Assembly: GCA_965223095.1 (NCBI GenBank)
Contig: OZ244979.1
Span: 186,001-250,000 of the forward strand
Origin: J054 sp965223095
GTDB lineage: Bacteria > Pseudomonadota > Gammaproteobacteria > Steroidobacterales > GCA-2729495
DNA length: 64,000 bases
Direction: 5' to 3'
Shown here: piece after piece, positions 44,656 through 53,228 of the stretch
How positions within the stretch are numbered: position 1 is the first letter of the stretch
Layout: each line of letters begins with the position of its first letter
Position numbers and translations under genes: made by a program
Notes under the pieces: model-generated
The model's database searches: none
Seen by the model: the letters and a program-made list of their open reading frames with translations, nothing else
What the model was told of the DNA's origin: nothing

Positions 44656-45810
44656 CTACCGACCCTCGACAATCTCAGCCCAATAGGTATTACCCTGATC
44701 AAACCGGGAAGGCCAACGCGCACCCACGCGGGGATTGAACATTAAAACCAGTGCGAAACACTCGCTCAATTTTCCATCCACACCGGAAACATCGTCCAGA
44801 AAATAGCACATGCGATCATCCTTCCCGGCTTTACCCTCCGTGCGCCATTTACCCGTGGCGCCTTGCGGGCTTGTTATCGTCCGATCCCGATTAAACCGGG
44901 CATCGATCACCACGGTTTCTCCATTCACCTTTATCTCATAGCGGCTGGTGTTACCAAACAAGAATGTCCAATAGTCTGGATGCGCGTCGCCTTCGAGTGG
45001 ATGCGGGCGGCCCGCTATAAAACCAACCTGAATCTTGAAATCATCATGTCCCTTAACGGGCACAAAGCTACTGAGGACTTTCCCAAACTCTAAGTTCGTA
45101 TCCGCTTTAGGGCGCAGGCAATGCATCCATTCATAAGGATGCACGCCAACCCGCTCCAGTGAATAGCAAAAATTTCGCTTGTCGCGCATGCGCCAAATGC
45201 CCTGCAGGCCACGATTGTTGCCAGTAATAGTGCCGTCTTCATTAAAATAGGCGACGAAGGAATAGGTCTCGCCATTGTCTCTAGGCAGAGTAAACTTGAT
45301 GGTGTTTTCCATATATTGTGCCCAGAAAGCTGGCGCCGACAGCTTCAGCTCGGCATCTAAACCACCCATGGATGCGCTCGCCGCCTGTGGTTCATCCCAG
45401 TCCACCGACCCACTGGCACGCATGACGAAGGCCGTAAGCGCCAATATTTTTTCCGCCGGTATATCAACAGCGGCCATGGCGTTACCAGGAAAAACATCGC
45501 CGGGTTTGCGTACATAGCGGGCGAATAACTCAGGAGTCCATTGTTGGTTCGCTTCCTTTAAAGCTTGGGAGTAGTTAAACCCAGGTTTGCTGCCCACTTT
45601 TCGCTTAAACATTTCAAATAAGTTTGGCCCGGCGATATCCGCCTGATCTTTCTGGGCCGTGTGGCAAAAAGCACAGTACTGCTGCCAAGTCTGCTCGCCA
45701 GAAATGGAATCAGCAGCCTTCAGTGCCGCGGTGGAGAAATCTTGCGCACCAGCAATACTTGCGAGCTGCAAAAGAAAAATGGCCAGCAAGGTATTCTTTT
45801 GACTATTCAT
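44656..45810 (-). CDS. exported c-type cytochrome with duplicated C-terminal domain
   Basis: 384 residues. Signal peptide LLAIFLLQLASIAGA. A single-haem class I cytochrome c domain: haem-binding CAFCH near residue 46, GPNLFEMFKRKVG, and axial Met in FPGNAMAAVDI. Then two related repeats of about 110 residues: YSFVAYFNEDGTITGNN with GIWRMRDKRNFCYSLERVG, and VVIDARFNRDRTITSPQ with GKWRTEGKAGKDDRMCYF. Each repeat has a conserved Cys-Tyr and a second Cys. I do not recognise this C-terminal repeat. It is divergent from the molybdenum hydroxylase operon and could be its electron acceptor; that is inference. Confidence 0.8.
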   Translation of the reverse strand: MNSQKNTLLAIFLLQLASIAGAQDFSTAALKAADSISGEQTWQQYCAFCHTAQKDQADIAGPNLFEMFKRKVGSKPGFNYSQALKEANQQWTPELFARYVRKPGDVFPGNAMAAVDIPAEKILALTAFVMRASGSVDWDEPQAASASMGGLDAELKLSAPAFWAQYMENTIKFTLPRDNGETYSFVAYFNEDGTITGNNRGLQGIWRMRDKRNFCYSLERVGVHPYEWMHCLRPKADTNLEFGKVLSSFVPVKGHDDFKIQVGFIAGRPHPLEGDAHPDYWTFLFGNTSRYEIKVNGETVVIDARFNRDRTITSPQGATGKWRTEGKAGKDDRMCYFLDDVSGVDGKLSECFALVLMFNPRVGARWPSRFDQGNTYWAEIVEGR

Positions 45811-46036
45811 TTGTAGCTAAGCTCCTAGCCCGGAGATGGATAAGGGTTACGCGCCGTGTTCGGAACATCTTCTGCGCGGACCGCCATCTTAACAGCCAGC
45901 TAAACCTCTAGGCGCGAGTATAGTCTCAGCCATTTTCTACTGGCGGACAATTAGCTTGCTATGGTGGCACTCTTCAATGGGCTCGATCTAGGATGCCTTC
46001 CAGTATCTGGGTCCGTCGCCGAGTAGTTTAGAAATC

Positions 46037-47026
46037 ATGCAGCTACCGCCTTTTGAATATATAAGGCCAAAGAGCCTCGCCGAGGGACTGGCTGTCCTGG
46101 CTGAACAAGGTGACAGAATAAAACTTCTGTCGGGCGGTTCCGACCTGCTAATCAATATGAAGTTTCGCCTCGATACGCCCGAGTACCTACTAAGCCTAAA
46201 TGGGCTACCTGAATTGCAAAATGTCGAGCAGCGAAGTGATGGCAGCGTGCGCATTGGCGCCGGCTGCAAACTTACCGAACTGGCAAATAATGAACTGGTG
46301 AAACAACACTTTCCTGCCTTGCATGCTGCCATTTTCTCGGTGGGCTCCCGCCATGTGCGCAACATCGGCACCATTGGTGGCAACATTTGTTTAGAAACGC
46401 GCTGCTGGTATACCAATCAGTCTGAAAATTGGCGCGAAACGCGCGACGGCTGTTTTAAGACCGACCAACAATTGTGCCATGTGATTAAGACGGCCAAGAA
46501 ATGTCATGCCATCAGCAGTACCGATACCGGGCCGGTCCTCATGGCGCTAGGCGCCACCGCTGTATTGGCTAGCACAGCGGGTGAACGTGAGGTGTCCATG
46601 CTTGATTTTTATCAAGACGACGGCATCGAGCATACGGTCGTGCAACCCGGAGAGATTCTCGTGGCAGTGATTTTGGCCGCACCCTCTGGCCGCAGCATCT
46701 TCGCCAAGTTGTCCCAACGTGAGGGTTTGGACTTCGCAGCCGGCACGCTGGCCGCCTGGGTAGACGGCGGCAATGAACAGCCCAAGGCGGTAAGGCTGGT
46801 CATGGGCTCGGTCGCACCACAACCCAAACTCATGACGCAGTCGGCACAAATCCTGCTAGATCAAGGGCTCAACGACGATGCCATCGACGGTGCGGCACTG
46901 GCGGCTCGATCGGCGCTAAACGAAGTAACCAACCTATTTACCCCATCGGGCTTTAAGCGCCGGCTGGTGAGATCGCTGGTCAAAGATGCCTTGTTGGAAC
47001 TGCGCGCTCAACCTGGAGCATTCTGA
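46037..47026 (+). CDS. hcrB: FAD subunit of a molybdenum hydroxylase, 4-hydroxybenzoyl-CoA reductase beta-like
   Basis: 329 residues. The FAD-binding fold has LLSGGSDLLI and the GTIGGNICLETRC segment, as in CoxM/XdhB. The middle carries an extra loop with Cys at 123, 139, 147 and 156 (CWYTNQSENWRETRDGC, then LCHVIKTAKKCHA). From memory, HcrB of Thauera aromatica binds an additional [4Fe-4S] cluster with ligands at 122, 138, 146 and 155, so the spacing is the same. This is the best evidence that the operon encodes a 4-hydroxybenzoyl-CoA reductase-type enzyme. First of three genes, 2 bp before the next. Confidence 0.85.
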   Translation: MQLPPFEYIRPKSLAEGLAVLAEQGDRIKLLSGGSDLLINMKFRLDTPEYLLSLNGLPELQNVEQRSDGSVRIGAGCKLTELANNELVKQHFPALHAAIFSVGSRHVRNIGTIGGNICLETRCWYTNQSENWRETRDGCFKTDQQLCHVIKTAKKCHAISSTDTGPVLMALGATAVLASTAGEREVSMLDFYQDDGIEHTVVQPGEILVAVILAAPSGRSIFAKLSQREGLDFAAGTLAAWVDGGNEQPKAVRLVMGSVAPQPKLMTQSAQILLDQGLNDDAIDGAALAARSALNEVTNLFTPSGFKRRLVRSLVKDALLELRAQPGAF

Positions 47027-47028
47027 AC

Positions 47029-47529
47029 ATGGCAAAACAGATCATTACCCTAACGGTCAATGGCGACGAACACGAGATTGCCGTTGCCGCCCATCAAACT
47101 TTGCTGGAAATTCTACGCGACCAACTCAACATGACCGGCACCAAGCGCGGCTGTACCGCGGGCAGTTGCGGCGTATGCACCGTCAATGGCGAGAAAGGCG
47201 AGGCTGTATTGTCATGCCTAGCGCTGGCCATCGAGTGGGACGGACGCGCTATCACAACGATTGAAGGCGTTGAAGAAGGCAATGAGCTGCATCCTGTACA
47301 GCAGGCGTTTCTTGAGTACGGCGCCGTGCAATGCGGCTTTTGCACACCGGGTTTAATCATGTCGGCTAAAGCTTTGCTCGATGTCAACACGCAACCCAGC
47401 GAAACCGATATTAATGAGGCCATGGCCGGCGCGATTTGCCGATGCACCGGCCACATTAAGGTCAAGAAGGCAATTCGAGCGGCGGCGGAAATTTTGCGAG
47501 CGCGTGAGGTCGATCATGGTCAGAGCTAG
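47029..47529 (+). CDS. hcrC: [2Fe-2S] subunit of the molybdenum hydroxylase
   Basis: 166 residues. Plant-type [2Fe-2S] domain: RGCTAGSCGVCTVNG and SCLALAIEW; second all-helical [2Fe-2S] domain: QCGFCTPGLIMSAKAL and AICRCTGHIK. All eight Cys ligands of the XdhA/CoxS type are present. It passes electrons between the Mo site and FAD. It overlaps hcrA by 14 nt. Confidence 0.92.
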   Translation: MAKQIITLTVNGDEHEIAVAAHQTLLEILRDQLNMTGTKRGCTAGSCGVCTVNGEKGEAVLSCLALAIEWDGRAITTIEGVEEGNELHPVQQAFLEYGAVQCGFCTPGLIMSAKALLDVNTQPSETDINEAMAGAICRCTGHIKVKKAIRAAAEILRAREVDHGQS

Positions 47530-49753
47530 AGCAGATCTGGCCATTGTCGGCAAAAACTGGACTCGCCTTGATGGCGTGGACAAAGTCAGCGGCCGCTCTA
47601 TTTTTGCCGACGATGTGCGCTTGCCTGGCATGATCTATGCCAAAGTCGTTCGCAGCCCTCACGCCCATGCGCGCATTTTAAACGTCGATACCCGCGCCGC
47701 GGAAGCTTTGCCGGGCGTAAAAGGGGTGATTACCGCCGCCGATGCCAAAAATATTTGGATTGGCATCAATCAACCCCTGCTACCAGAAAACAATGTTACC
47801 CACGTTGGCCAAGAGATCGCGGCCGTTGCGGCCACCAGTGAAGCCATCGCCGCCGAAGCGGCCGCGCTGATAAAAGTAGAGTTTGAACGGCTGCCGGAAT
47901 TGTTAGACCTAAAGAAGGCCATGCGCGAGGAAGCACCGCAGTTGCATCCCAAGGCGGAAGGCAATATCGGTTGGGAAGTCAATGAAGAGTACGGCGACCC
48001 TGACGCCAGCTTCGCTGCCTGTCAGTACGTTCGTGAAGACCAATACATCACCTACCCTACACATAACTGCTATGCCGAGTATCACGTTTGTGTCGCGGAT
48101 TTCACTAAGCCCGGTCAACTCAAAATGTGGACGCCCACGCAAACGGCACTGCTGTTCCAGCAAAGTCTGGCGGCCGCATTCAAGCTGCCACCCAGCGATG
48201 TCCGTTTGCTGACGCTAAATTCCGGCGGCGGTTTCACTGGCCGAACATCTACGCGCCCTCATCACTTTATCTCTGCCCTATTGTCGAGGAAAGCTGGACG
48301 CCCCGTGCGTGTTCGCGCGGCGGGCGATGAAGAATTCATCATGTGCCGTGCCGGCGGCAAAGTCATCTACAAATTGAAATCGGGTGCAGACGAACACGGC
48401 AAGATAAAGGTCATCGAGACCGACCTATTGTTTGATACCGGCGCCTATATTGAGTCGCAGATGATCGTCACGACGCTGACGTCTAAATACATTCATGCGC
48501 TGTATCCCATTGAGGCGTCACGCTATCGCGGCCGGCTCGTGCATACCAATCACCTGCCCTACTATTTTCATCATGGTGGCGGCATTGCGCAGTTTCAGTT
48601 TGCCCTAGGCCAACATATGGATAGGCTGGCTCACGACATCGGCATGGACCCCGTTGATTTCAATCTACTAAACGCGGTCGAGGAGGGTCATACCACCTTG
48701 TCGGGCTCACACTACGCAAGCTGCGGCCTGAAAGAGTGCATCGAAAAAACGGCGGCCCTGGCAGACTGGAAGAACAAGTACGGTCAGCTACCAAAGTACC
48801 AAGGTATCGGGATAGGGATCGGGGCAATGGCTTCCGGTGCCAAGGGAATTTTCAAACACGACACCTCGGCGGCCTTCGTCAAGATCAGTGATGACGGCAA
48901 GGCGTCACTATTTATTGGCTTGCCGGACATGGGGCAGAGCTCGCACACCACCATGGCTATCATTTGCGCTGAAGTCTTGGGCATTGAATTGGAAGATATA
49001 CGGGTGGTTTCCGGGGATACGGACAGCGACCCGCTGGATGTGGGCGCATTTACTCAGCGCGGCACCTTTAATACAGGTAATGCCACCAAGAATGCAGCTC
49101 AAGATGCCCGTGACCAGTTGGCAAATAGAGCAGCCGAGCTACTCGAGGTACCCGCCGATCAACTTGTTTTTCGCAACCGTAAGGTGTACCCCAAAAACCA
49201 AGAAGACAAAGCCATCGCGTTTAAAGAGCTTGTCTATAAAACCTTGCATAGCAAAGAAGGTCGTTTTGTCATGGGTCGCGGCTTTTACAACTCGCCCCTG
49301 GAAAAAGGCACCATGGCCTACTCCTTCGGTGCACAGATTGCCGAGGTCACCGTAGACCCCAACACCGGCGTGGTGACCGTGGACAAGATGACCGCATCCC
49401 ACGATGTCGGTCGAGCTATAAACCCGCGCGTCGTAGAGGGCCAAATAGATGGGCAAATCTTCAGCGGCATGTCGCAAGTGCTCTACGAAGAAACCATTAT
49501 GGAAGACGGCCAAGTCATGAACCCATCACGACTAGACTACAAGATGCCACGAGCCTTCGAAATGCCGGAAGTCGAACACATTATCGTTGAAAGTATCGAC
49601 CCCAATGGCCCATTTGGGGCAAAGGAAGTCGGTGAGGGACCCATTGTTTGCACCATGCAGGCCATCGCCAACGCGGTGAGCAACGCCATTGGTAATCAAG
49701 TAACAGAAATGCCGCTATCGCCCTGGCGAGTGTTGCGCGCAATCAAGAACTGA
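47516..49753 (+). CDS. hcrA: molybdopterin-binding catalytic subunit, 4-hydroxybenzoyl-CoA reductase alpha-like
   Basis: 745 residues from the ATG at 47516 (the frame is open to 47381, but this start has GAGG upstream and family-like sequence LAIVGKNWTRLDGVDKVSG). The two aldehyde-oxidase/xanthine-dehydrogenase domains are present: DDVRLPGMIYAKVVRSPHAH, GGGFTGRTSTRPHHF, and NGPFGAKEVGEGP with the Glu next to the Mo centre. Together with the FAD and Fe-S subunits it forms a (αβγ)2 enzyme. In known systems HcrABC removes the phenolic hydroxyl of 4-hydroxybenzoyl-CoA anaerobically. No other benzoyl-CoA pathway genes are in this window, so the substrate remains a guess. Confidence 0.9.
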   Translation: MVRARADLAIVGKNWTRLDGVDKVSGRSIFADDVRLPGMIYAKVVRSPHAHARILNVDTRAAEALPGVKGVITAADAKNIWIGINQPLLPENNVTHVGQEIAAVAATSEAIAAEAAALIKVEFERLPELLDLKKAMREEAPQLHPKAEGNIGWEVNEEYGDPDASFAACQYVREDQYITYPTHNCYAEYHVCVADFTKPGQLKMWTPTQTALLFQQSLAAAFKLPPSDVRLLTLNSGGGFTGRTSTRPHHFISALLSRKAGRPVRVRAAGDEEFIMCRAGGKVIYKLKSGADEHGKIKVIETDLLFDTGAYIESQMIVTTLTSKYIHALYPIEASRYRGRLVHTNHLPYYFHHGGGIAQFQFALGQHMDRLAHDIGMDPVDFNLLNAVEEGHTTLSGSHYASCGLKECIEKTAALADWKNKYGQLPKYQGIGIGIGAMASGAKGIFKHDTSAAFVKISDDGKASLFIGLPDMGQSSHTTMAIICAEVLGIELEDIRVVSGDTDSDPLDVGAFTQRGTFNTGNATKNAAQDARDQLANRAAELLEVPADQLVFRNRKVYPKNQEDKAIAFKELVYKTLHSKEGRFVMGRGFYNSPLEKGTMAYSFGAQIAEVTVDPNTGVVTVDKMTASHDVGRAINPRVVEGQIDGQIFSGMSQVLYEETIMEDGQVMNPSRLDYKMPRAFEMPEVEHIIVESIDPNGPFGAKEVGEGPIVCTMQAIANAVSNAIGNQVTEMPLSPWRVLRAIKN

Positions 49754-49797
49754 GACCAGACTACCCCTTGTCTAGGTCCGGCGTATACTTTGCGCCC

Positions 49798-51114
49798 ATG
49801 AACGACCGCATCAATAGACGTTACTCTATTTGTTACCGTCTTCGGCTACCAGCAAAGTTTGTTCCACTGTTCTTGGTCTGCGCACTGGCCACGTCTTGCG
49901 TCACAGACAAGGCCGAACCGCCGCCCACTGATAAGCCCGAAGCGCGGGAAATCTTGCTGAATCAAGATGGCGAGTATTACGCAAAAACCGCTCGCTACAC
50001 CATTGACCTGCGCGTACCACGCACGGCAAACGAGGCGGCGACGAAGCATCTGCGAGACTTCGCCAAGAAAAAGGCGGATGCCCTCATTGAGTTAACCCGC
50101 GACGAGCCCGCGCCCGGCTACTTCGACGAGCACCAGTACCAGCTGAATATCGACTGGGAAGCCGCCGAATCGGACGAAATCTATACCTTCATACTTCGTG
50201 GCAACACGTACACGGGCGGTGCGCATCACCAACATTTCTTGAAGACTTTTTCCTATAAGAAAGCTGATGATTTTCCCGTTGCCTTAAGCGAAATACTCGC
50301 CACACCACAAAGTCTAGAACAGTTCAGCAGGCTGGCCGCCGAGTATTTTCGCGAACAGCTCGGTAATCAGCTTGATGTGTCCGGCTTGGCACCCAAAATG
50401 AGCAACTGGGAGAACTGGCTGGTGTCCAATGCGAGTCTCACGTTTCTTTTTCCGCCTTATCAGATCGCGCCATTTGCTGCCGGCGAGCAGTCATTTACGG
50501 TCTACGTCGATAACCAATCGCAAGACCTGTTTAACACCGATCTTTTCGCAGCCACCAATAGTCCGCGAATTGAGATTTGGGACAAAGATGGCCACGGCCC
50601 AGATCCCGGCTCAGAGGAAGCCGCAAGAGCGGCCGCCTGGCAGTTTATCCAGCAGAGTGAAAGCTATGACAACGATGGCTTTGGATTAGAAATCACGAAT
50701 TTGAGAAAACTAGACTCGCAACCACCCATCTATATTGCCGAATACTCATGGCGACACTATGGAGATCTGGCCAGTCTCTACACTGGCGAGGTTCGAATAG
50801 AAGACGATACCCCGCGTTTCATCAATAATTCGCAGAACATCGTCGGGCCAGCAGAGATTCTGATGGCGGCTATACAAGCTGCCAGGACAGTCGACGAGGG
50901 CGAAAAAGAAATACCAGCTACCCCTAATGGGCAAACCCCCATTGCAGATCTACTGGTCACTGAACACCAGTTCATGACGGTTTACGGTCAGCTCCAACAG
51001 CGCTATGGAATTTCCCGGCAGACCGCGGATAAGCTTTGGCAGGAGCTGTCACAACTTGAAACCTTTGAAGACTGGGTCAATCGGATTGCTATGAGCAAGC
51101 ACCTCGTTGATTAG
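49798..51114 (+). CDS. DUF4163/DUF3298-type exported lipoprotein
   Basis: 438 residues from the ATG at 49798. A basic start and hydrophobic stretch end in LATSC, a possible lipobox. The two-domain layout fits the PdaC/RsiV-like family: RYTIDLRVPRTANEAATKHL (DUF4163-like), then NTYTGGAHHQHFLKTFSY and FLFPPYQIAPFAAGEQSFTVY (DUF3298). An extra C-terminal segment (residues ~275-438) includes SYDNDGFGLEITNLRKL and a helical end. DUF3298 domains are found in RsiV, which binds lysozyme, and PdaC, which deacetylates peptidoglycan; function here is unknown. Follows the hcr genes but with no shared theme. Confidence 0.7.
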   Translation: MNDRINRRYSICYRLRLPAKFVPLFLVCALATSCVTDKAEPPPTDKPEAREILLNQDGEYYAKTARYTIDLRVPRTANEAATKHLRDFAKKKADALIELTRDEPAPGYFDEHQYQLNIDWEAAESDEIYTFILRGNTYTGGAHHQHFLKTFSYKKADDFPVALSEILATPQSLEQFSRLAAEYFREQLGNQLDVSGLAPKMSNWENWLVSNASLTFLFPPYQIAPFAAGEQSFTVYVDNQSQDLFNTDLFAATNSPRIEIWDKDGHGPDPGSEEAARAAAWQFIQQSESYDNDGFGLEITNLRKLDSQPPIYIAEYSWRHYGDLASLYTGEVRIEDDTPRFINNSQNIVGPAEILMAAIQAARTVDEGEKEIPATPNGQTPIADLLVTEHQFMTVYGQLQQRYGISRQTADKLWQELSQLETFEDWVNRIAMSKHLVD

Positions 51115-51427
51115 CTGCCGGTTTGTCTAGCACGGGGGCAACCGCTGCTGGCAACGCAGTCGACAGAACCAACACTCTGCGCAGAACCTACAACGATCTT
51201 CTGGCGGCACTCGACATCACAAGCTCCATAGACTTCCCTAGCCAAAGCAAGCGACGTTACTTGCGTTGAGCAAAACGGCGCTAAACATCCGTGGCGGCGC
51301 GTGGCTCACCTCATCAGCAAAGCACTAACTTAGATCCACCCAGCGTTCACGGAAAACGCGTATAGCAAAAGCCTCCACACCACACTTTAATTAAGATTTC
51401 GATCTTACAACTGTGGGGGGCCAACCA
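51115..51427. other. intergenic region with promoter-like AT-rich end
   Basis: No gene seen. The 3' end is AT-rich (near 51386-51400) and holds a small hairpin, AAGAT-TTCG-ATCTT (51393-51406, UUCG tetraloop), 22 nt before the macro-domain ATG. Confidence 0.4.
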
Positions 51428-51919
51428 ATGATTCATGAAGTGGAAGGGGATATCCTGTTGTCTCGCGCGGAGGCGATTGCTCACGGCGTGGCAGCCAATG
51501 ATCCGATGAACAACGGTCTGGCCCAAAGCTTGCACAAGAACTATCCTGCGATGCACAAGGATTTTCACCATTGGTGCCATCAACGGCACCCAAAACTCGG
51601 TAGCGCATGGATTTGGAGCGGTGCCGGCGGTGTCCGCATCATCAACCTGATCACACAAGAAGGTGGCTATGAACGCGGCAGTCGACCGGGGAAGGCAAGC
51701 GTTAGCAGCGTGAATCATGCCTTGCGCGCGCTAAAGAAATTGATCGCCAAAGAAAAACTGACTTCCGTGGCGATGCCCCGCTTGGCGACGGGCGTTGGCG
51801 GACTCAATTGGCCAGATGTGCAACCCTTAATCAAGCAGCAGCTCGATGATACCGGCGCGAAAATATACGTTTACGCCGTCTACACGCCGGGCAAGTCTGC
51901 GGTCGAACCCGGCCTCTAG
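51428..51919 (+). CDS. macro-domain protein (ADP-ribose binding/hydrolysis)
   Basis: 163 residues from the ATG at 51428, behind a run of six G. Macro-domain signatures: VEGDILLSRAEAIAHGVAAN, MNNGLAQSL and PRLATGVGGLNWPDV (phosphate-binding loop). The LATGVGGLNW motif resembles the TARG1/DarG-like branch that removes ADP-ribose from proteins or DNA. No matching ADP-ribosyltransferase is nearby, so its role is open. Convergent with terC, with a shared terminator between them. Confidence 0.87.
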   Translation: MIHEVEGDILLSRAEAIAHGVAANDPMNNGLAQSLHKNYPAMHKDFHHWCHQRHPKLGSAWIWSGAGGVRIINLITQEGGYERGSRPGKASVSSVNHALRALKKLIAKEKLTSVAMPRLATGVGGLNWPDVQPLIKQQLDDTGAKIYVYAVYTPGKSAVEPGL

Positions 51920-52010
51920 TTGCGATCCGTCGCCGCATCGAAGGCAGGCGGCAGAAATGACCGCCAGGGTTGAGCGAAATATCTAGTTTGGTCCGCTTCG
52001 GCTCGCGCAG

Positions 52011-52044
52011 AAAAAGGTCGAAACAAATTCGGTTCGACCCTTTT
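52011..52044. terminator. bidirectional intrinsic terminator
   Basis: AAAAAGGTCGAA (52011-52022) pairs with TTCGACC plus CTTTT (52033-52044): a 7-bp core stem GGTCGAA/TTCGACC with A-run and T-run on either side. It lies between the convergent macro-domain gene and terC and should stop transcription from both sides. Confidence 0.75.
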
Positions 52045-52061
52045 CTACGATCCCATTGTCA

Positions 52062-52853
52062 TCAATCCTTGGAGCTATCCAATCGAGCGCGTTCAGCCAA
52101 TATCTTCCTTTGGTAGCGAGACTGCACAATATCGGAGACAACCAATACAGCAATGACAAAGTAAAAAGTCGCTTTAGTCATGGGTGTAATCTCTTGATCA
52201 AAGAACGTCATATGTGCCAAGTGCCCACCTTCCGACAGGAGCATGATCCCTACGACAAAAAGTATGAATAGACCTAATACTTCGTACATGCGGTTCTTTT
52301 GCAAGAAAGTCGCGATGGTGTCGGCCAGGACGATCATTAGAATACCGCCGACGATGATTGCCGTGGCCATCACAAAAAACACATCAGAAAGAGCCATGGC
52401 GCTGAGGATGGAGTCGAACGAGAAAACTAGGTTCATAATGACAATTAGCGCAACGATCTTCGCGACAGACTGCGGCTCTCGCGTTTCATGTTCCAAATCT
52501 TCTATATTGAGCATATGAAATATCTCTTTAAGAGCGGTATAGAGAATAAAAACGCCGCCTAGCAAAACGATCAAGCTGTGCAGATTGAATTCAGCATGCA
52601 CAATCCCAGGCCAGTCGATGGAGAACAATACATTTTGTGTGTACTTGATCAAATTTAGCAGCAGAAACAACAACACGATTCGTGCCGCGACGGCAAGGCC
52701 AATACCCCAACGGCGAACGCTCTGCTGATGCTCGGCGGGCGCTCGTTTAGACTCTAGGGAAATATAGAGCAAGTTGTCGAAGCCCAATACGGCTTGCAAC
52801 AAAATCAGCATGCACAAGGTGAACATGTTGTCGAGCGTAAACAGTTCGGTCAC
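52062..52853 (-). CDS. TerC-family integral membrane protein
   Basis: 263 residues, seven to eight transmembrane segments. The two acidic motifs expected of the family are present: LQAVLGFDNLLYISLES and NLVFSFDSILSAMALSD. TerC/Alx proteins export manganese or act in tellurite and metal handling. The start is a GTG with AGGAG 7 nt upstream. The leader contains a strong hairpin (52933-52972). In other bacteria such genes often have a manganese riboswitch in front; I could not match that consensus here. Confidence 0.9.
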   Translation of the reverse strand: MTELFTLDNMFTLCMLILLQAVLGFDNLLYISLESKRAPAEHQQSVRRWGIGLAVAARIVLLFLLLNLIKYTQNVLFSIDWPGIVHAEFNLHSLIVLLGGVFILYTALKEIFHMLNIEDLEHETREPQSVAKIVALIVIMNLVFSFDSILSAMALSDVFFVMATAIIVGGILMIVLADTIATFLQKNRMYEVLGLFILFVVGIMLLSEGGHLAHMTFFDQEITPMTKATFYFVIAVLVVSDIVQSRYQRKILAERARLDSSKD

Positions 52854-52932
52854 AGCTAATCTCCTAAGGCATCTCAGTTTGCGGCGCTTAGTGTATGCGT
52901 ATGCAGGACGAACGGAAAGTGCGCCGCACTAA

Positions 52933-52972
52933 CAGTGACTGTAGGTAGCAAGCGCTGCTTGCGCAGTCACTG
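52933..52972 (-). other. long hairpin in the terC leader
   Basis: CAGTGACTG (52933-52941) pairs with CAGTCACTG (52964-52972). Inside, GCAAGC (52948-52953) pairs with GCTTGC (52957-52962) around a GCT loop; TAGGTA (52942-52947) and G63 are bulged. It is 80-120 nt upstream of the terC GTG. Possible cis-regulatory RNA or attenuator; it could also be part of a boundary of the neighbouring cassette. Confidence 0.45.
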
Positions 52973-53033
52973 ACGCGAGTGATCAGGGGATAACGAATAC
53001 ATATTTTCTCTATAGAAATACAAAAAACGTTAC

Positions 53034-53147
53034 CCCTAGCTAGGGCTCCCTAAGATCGTGTCTCACCATCGATTCTTCGTATTGGGGCCATATCTGCAGG
53101 GGCCTCTCAGATTCGTCTGGAATACTCGATCTGAGACAGGATTCCAG
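53034..53147. repeat. palindrome and interlaced inverted repeats between terC and the DUF2130 cassette
   Basis: CCCTAGCTAGGG (53034-53045) is a perfect 12-bp palindrome. Further on, TCTCAGAT (53105-53112) pairs with ATCTGAGA (53129-53136), and CTGGAAT (53117-53123) pairs with ATTCCAG (53141-53147). The order A-B-A'-B' is that of an H-type pseudoknot. No gene is seen in 52854-53228. Confidence 0.4.
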
Positions 53148-53228
53148 CCAGATTCAACTTCGATCGAATCCCAAGAGAAACCAGTTAGGTGTGCTCCGAC
53201 AATGACTGGCATCCCACAAGTCAATGAA

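Noticed and set aside
52854..53040. Manganese (yybP-ykoY) riboswitch in front of terC
   Set aside because: Expected from gene context, but the conserved loop sequences could not be found; only an unrelated hairpin is seen.
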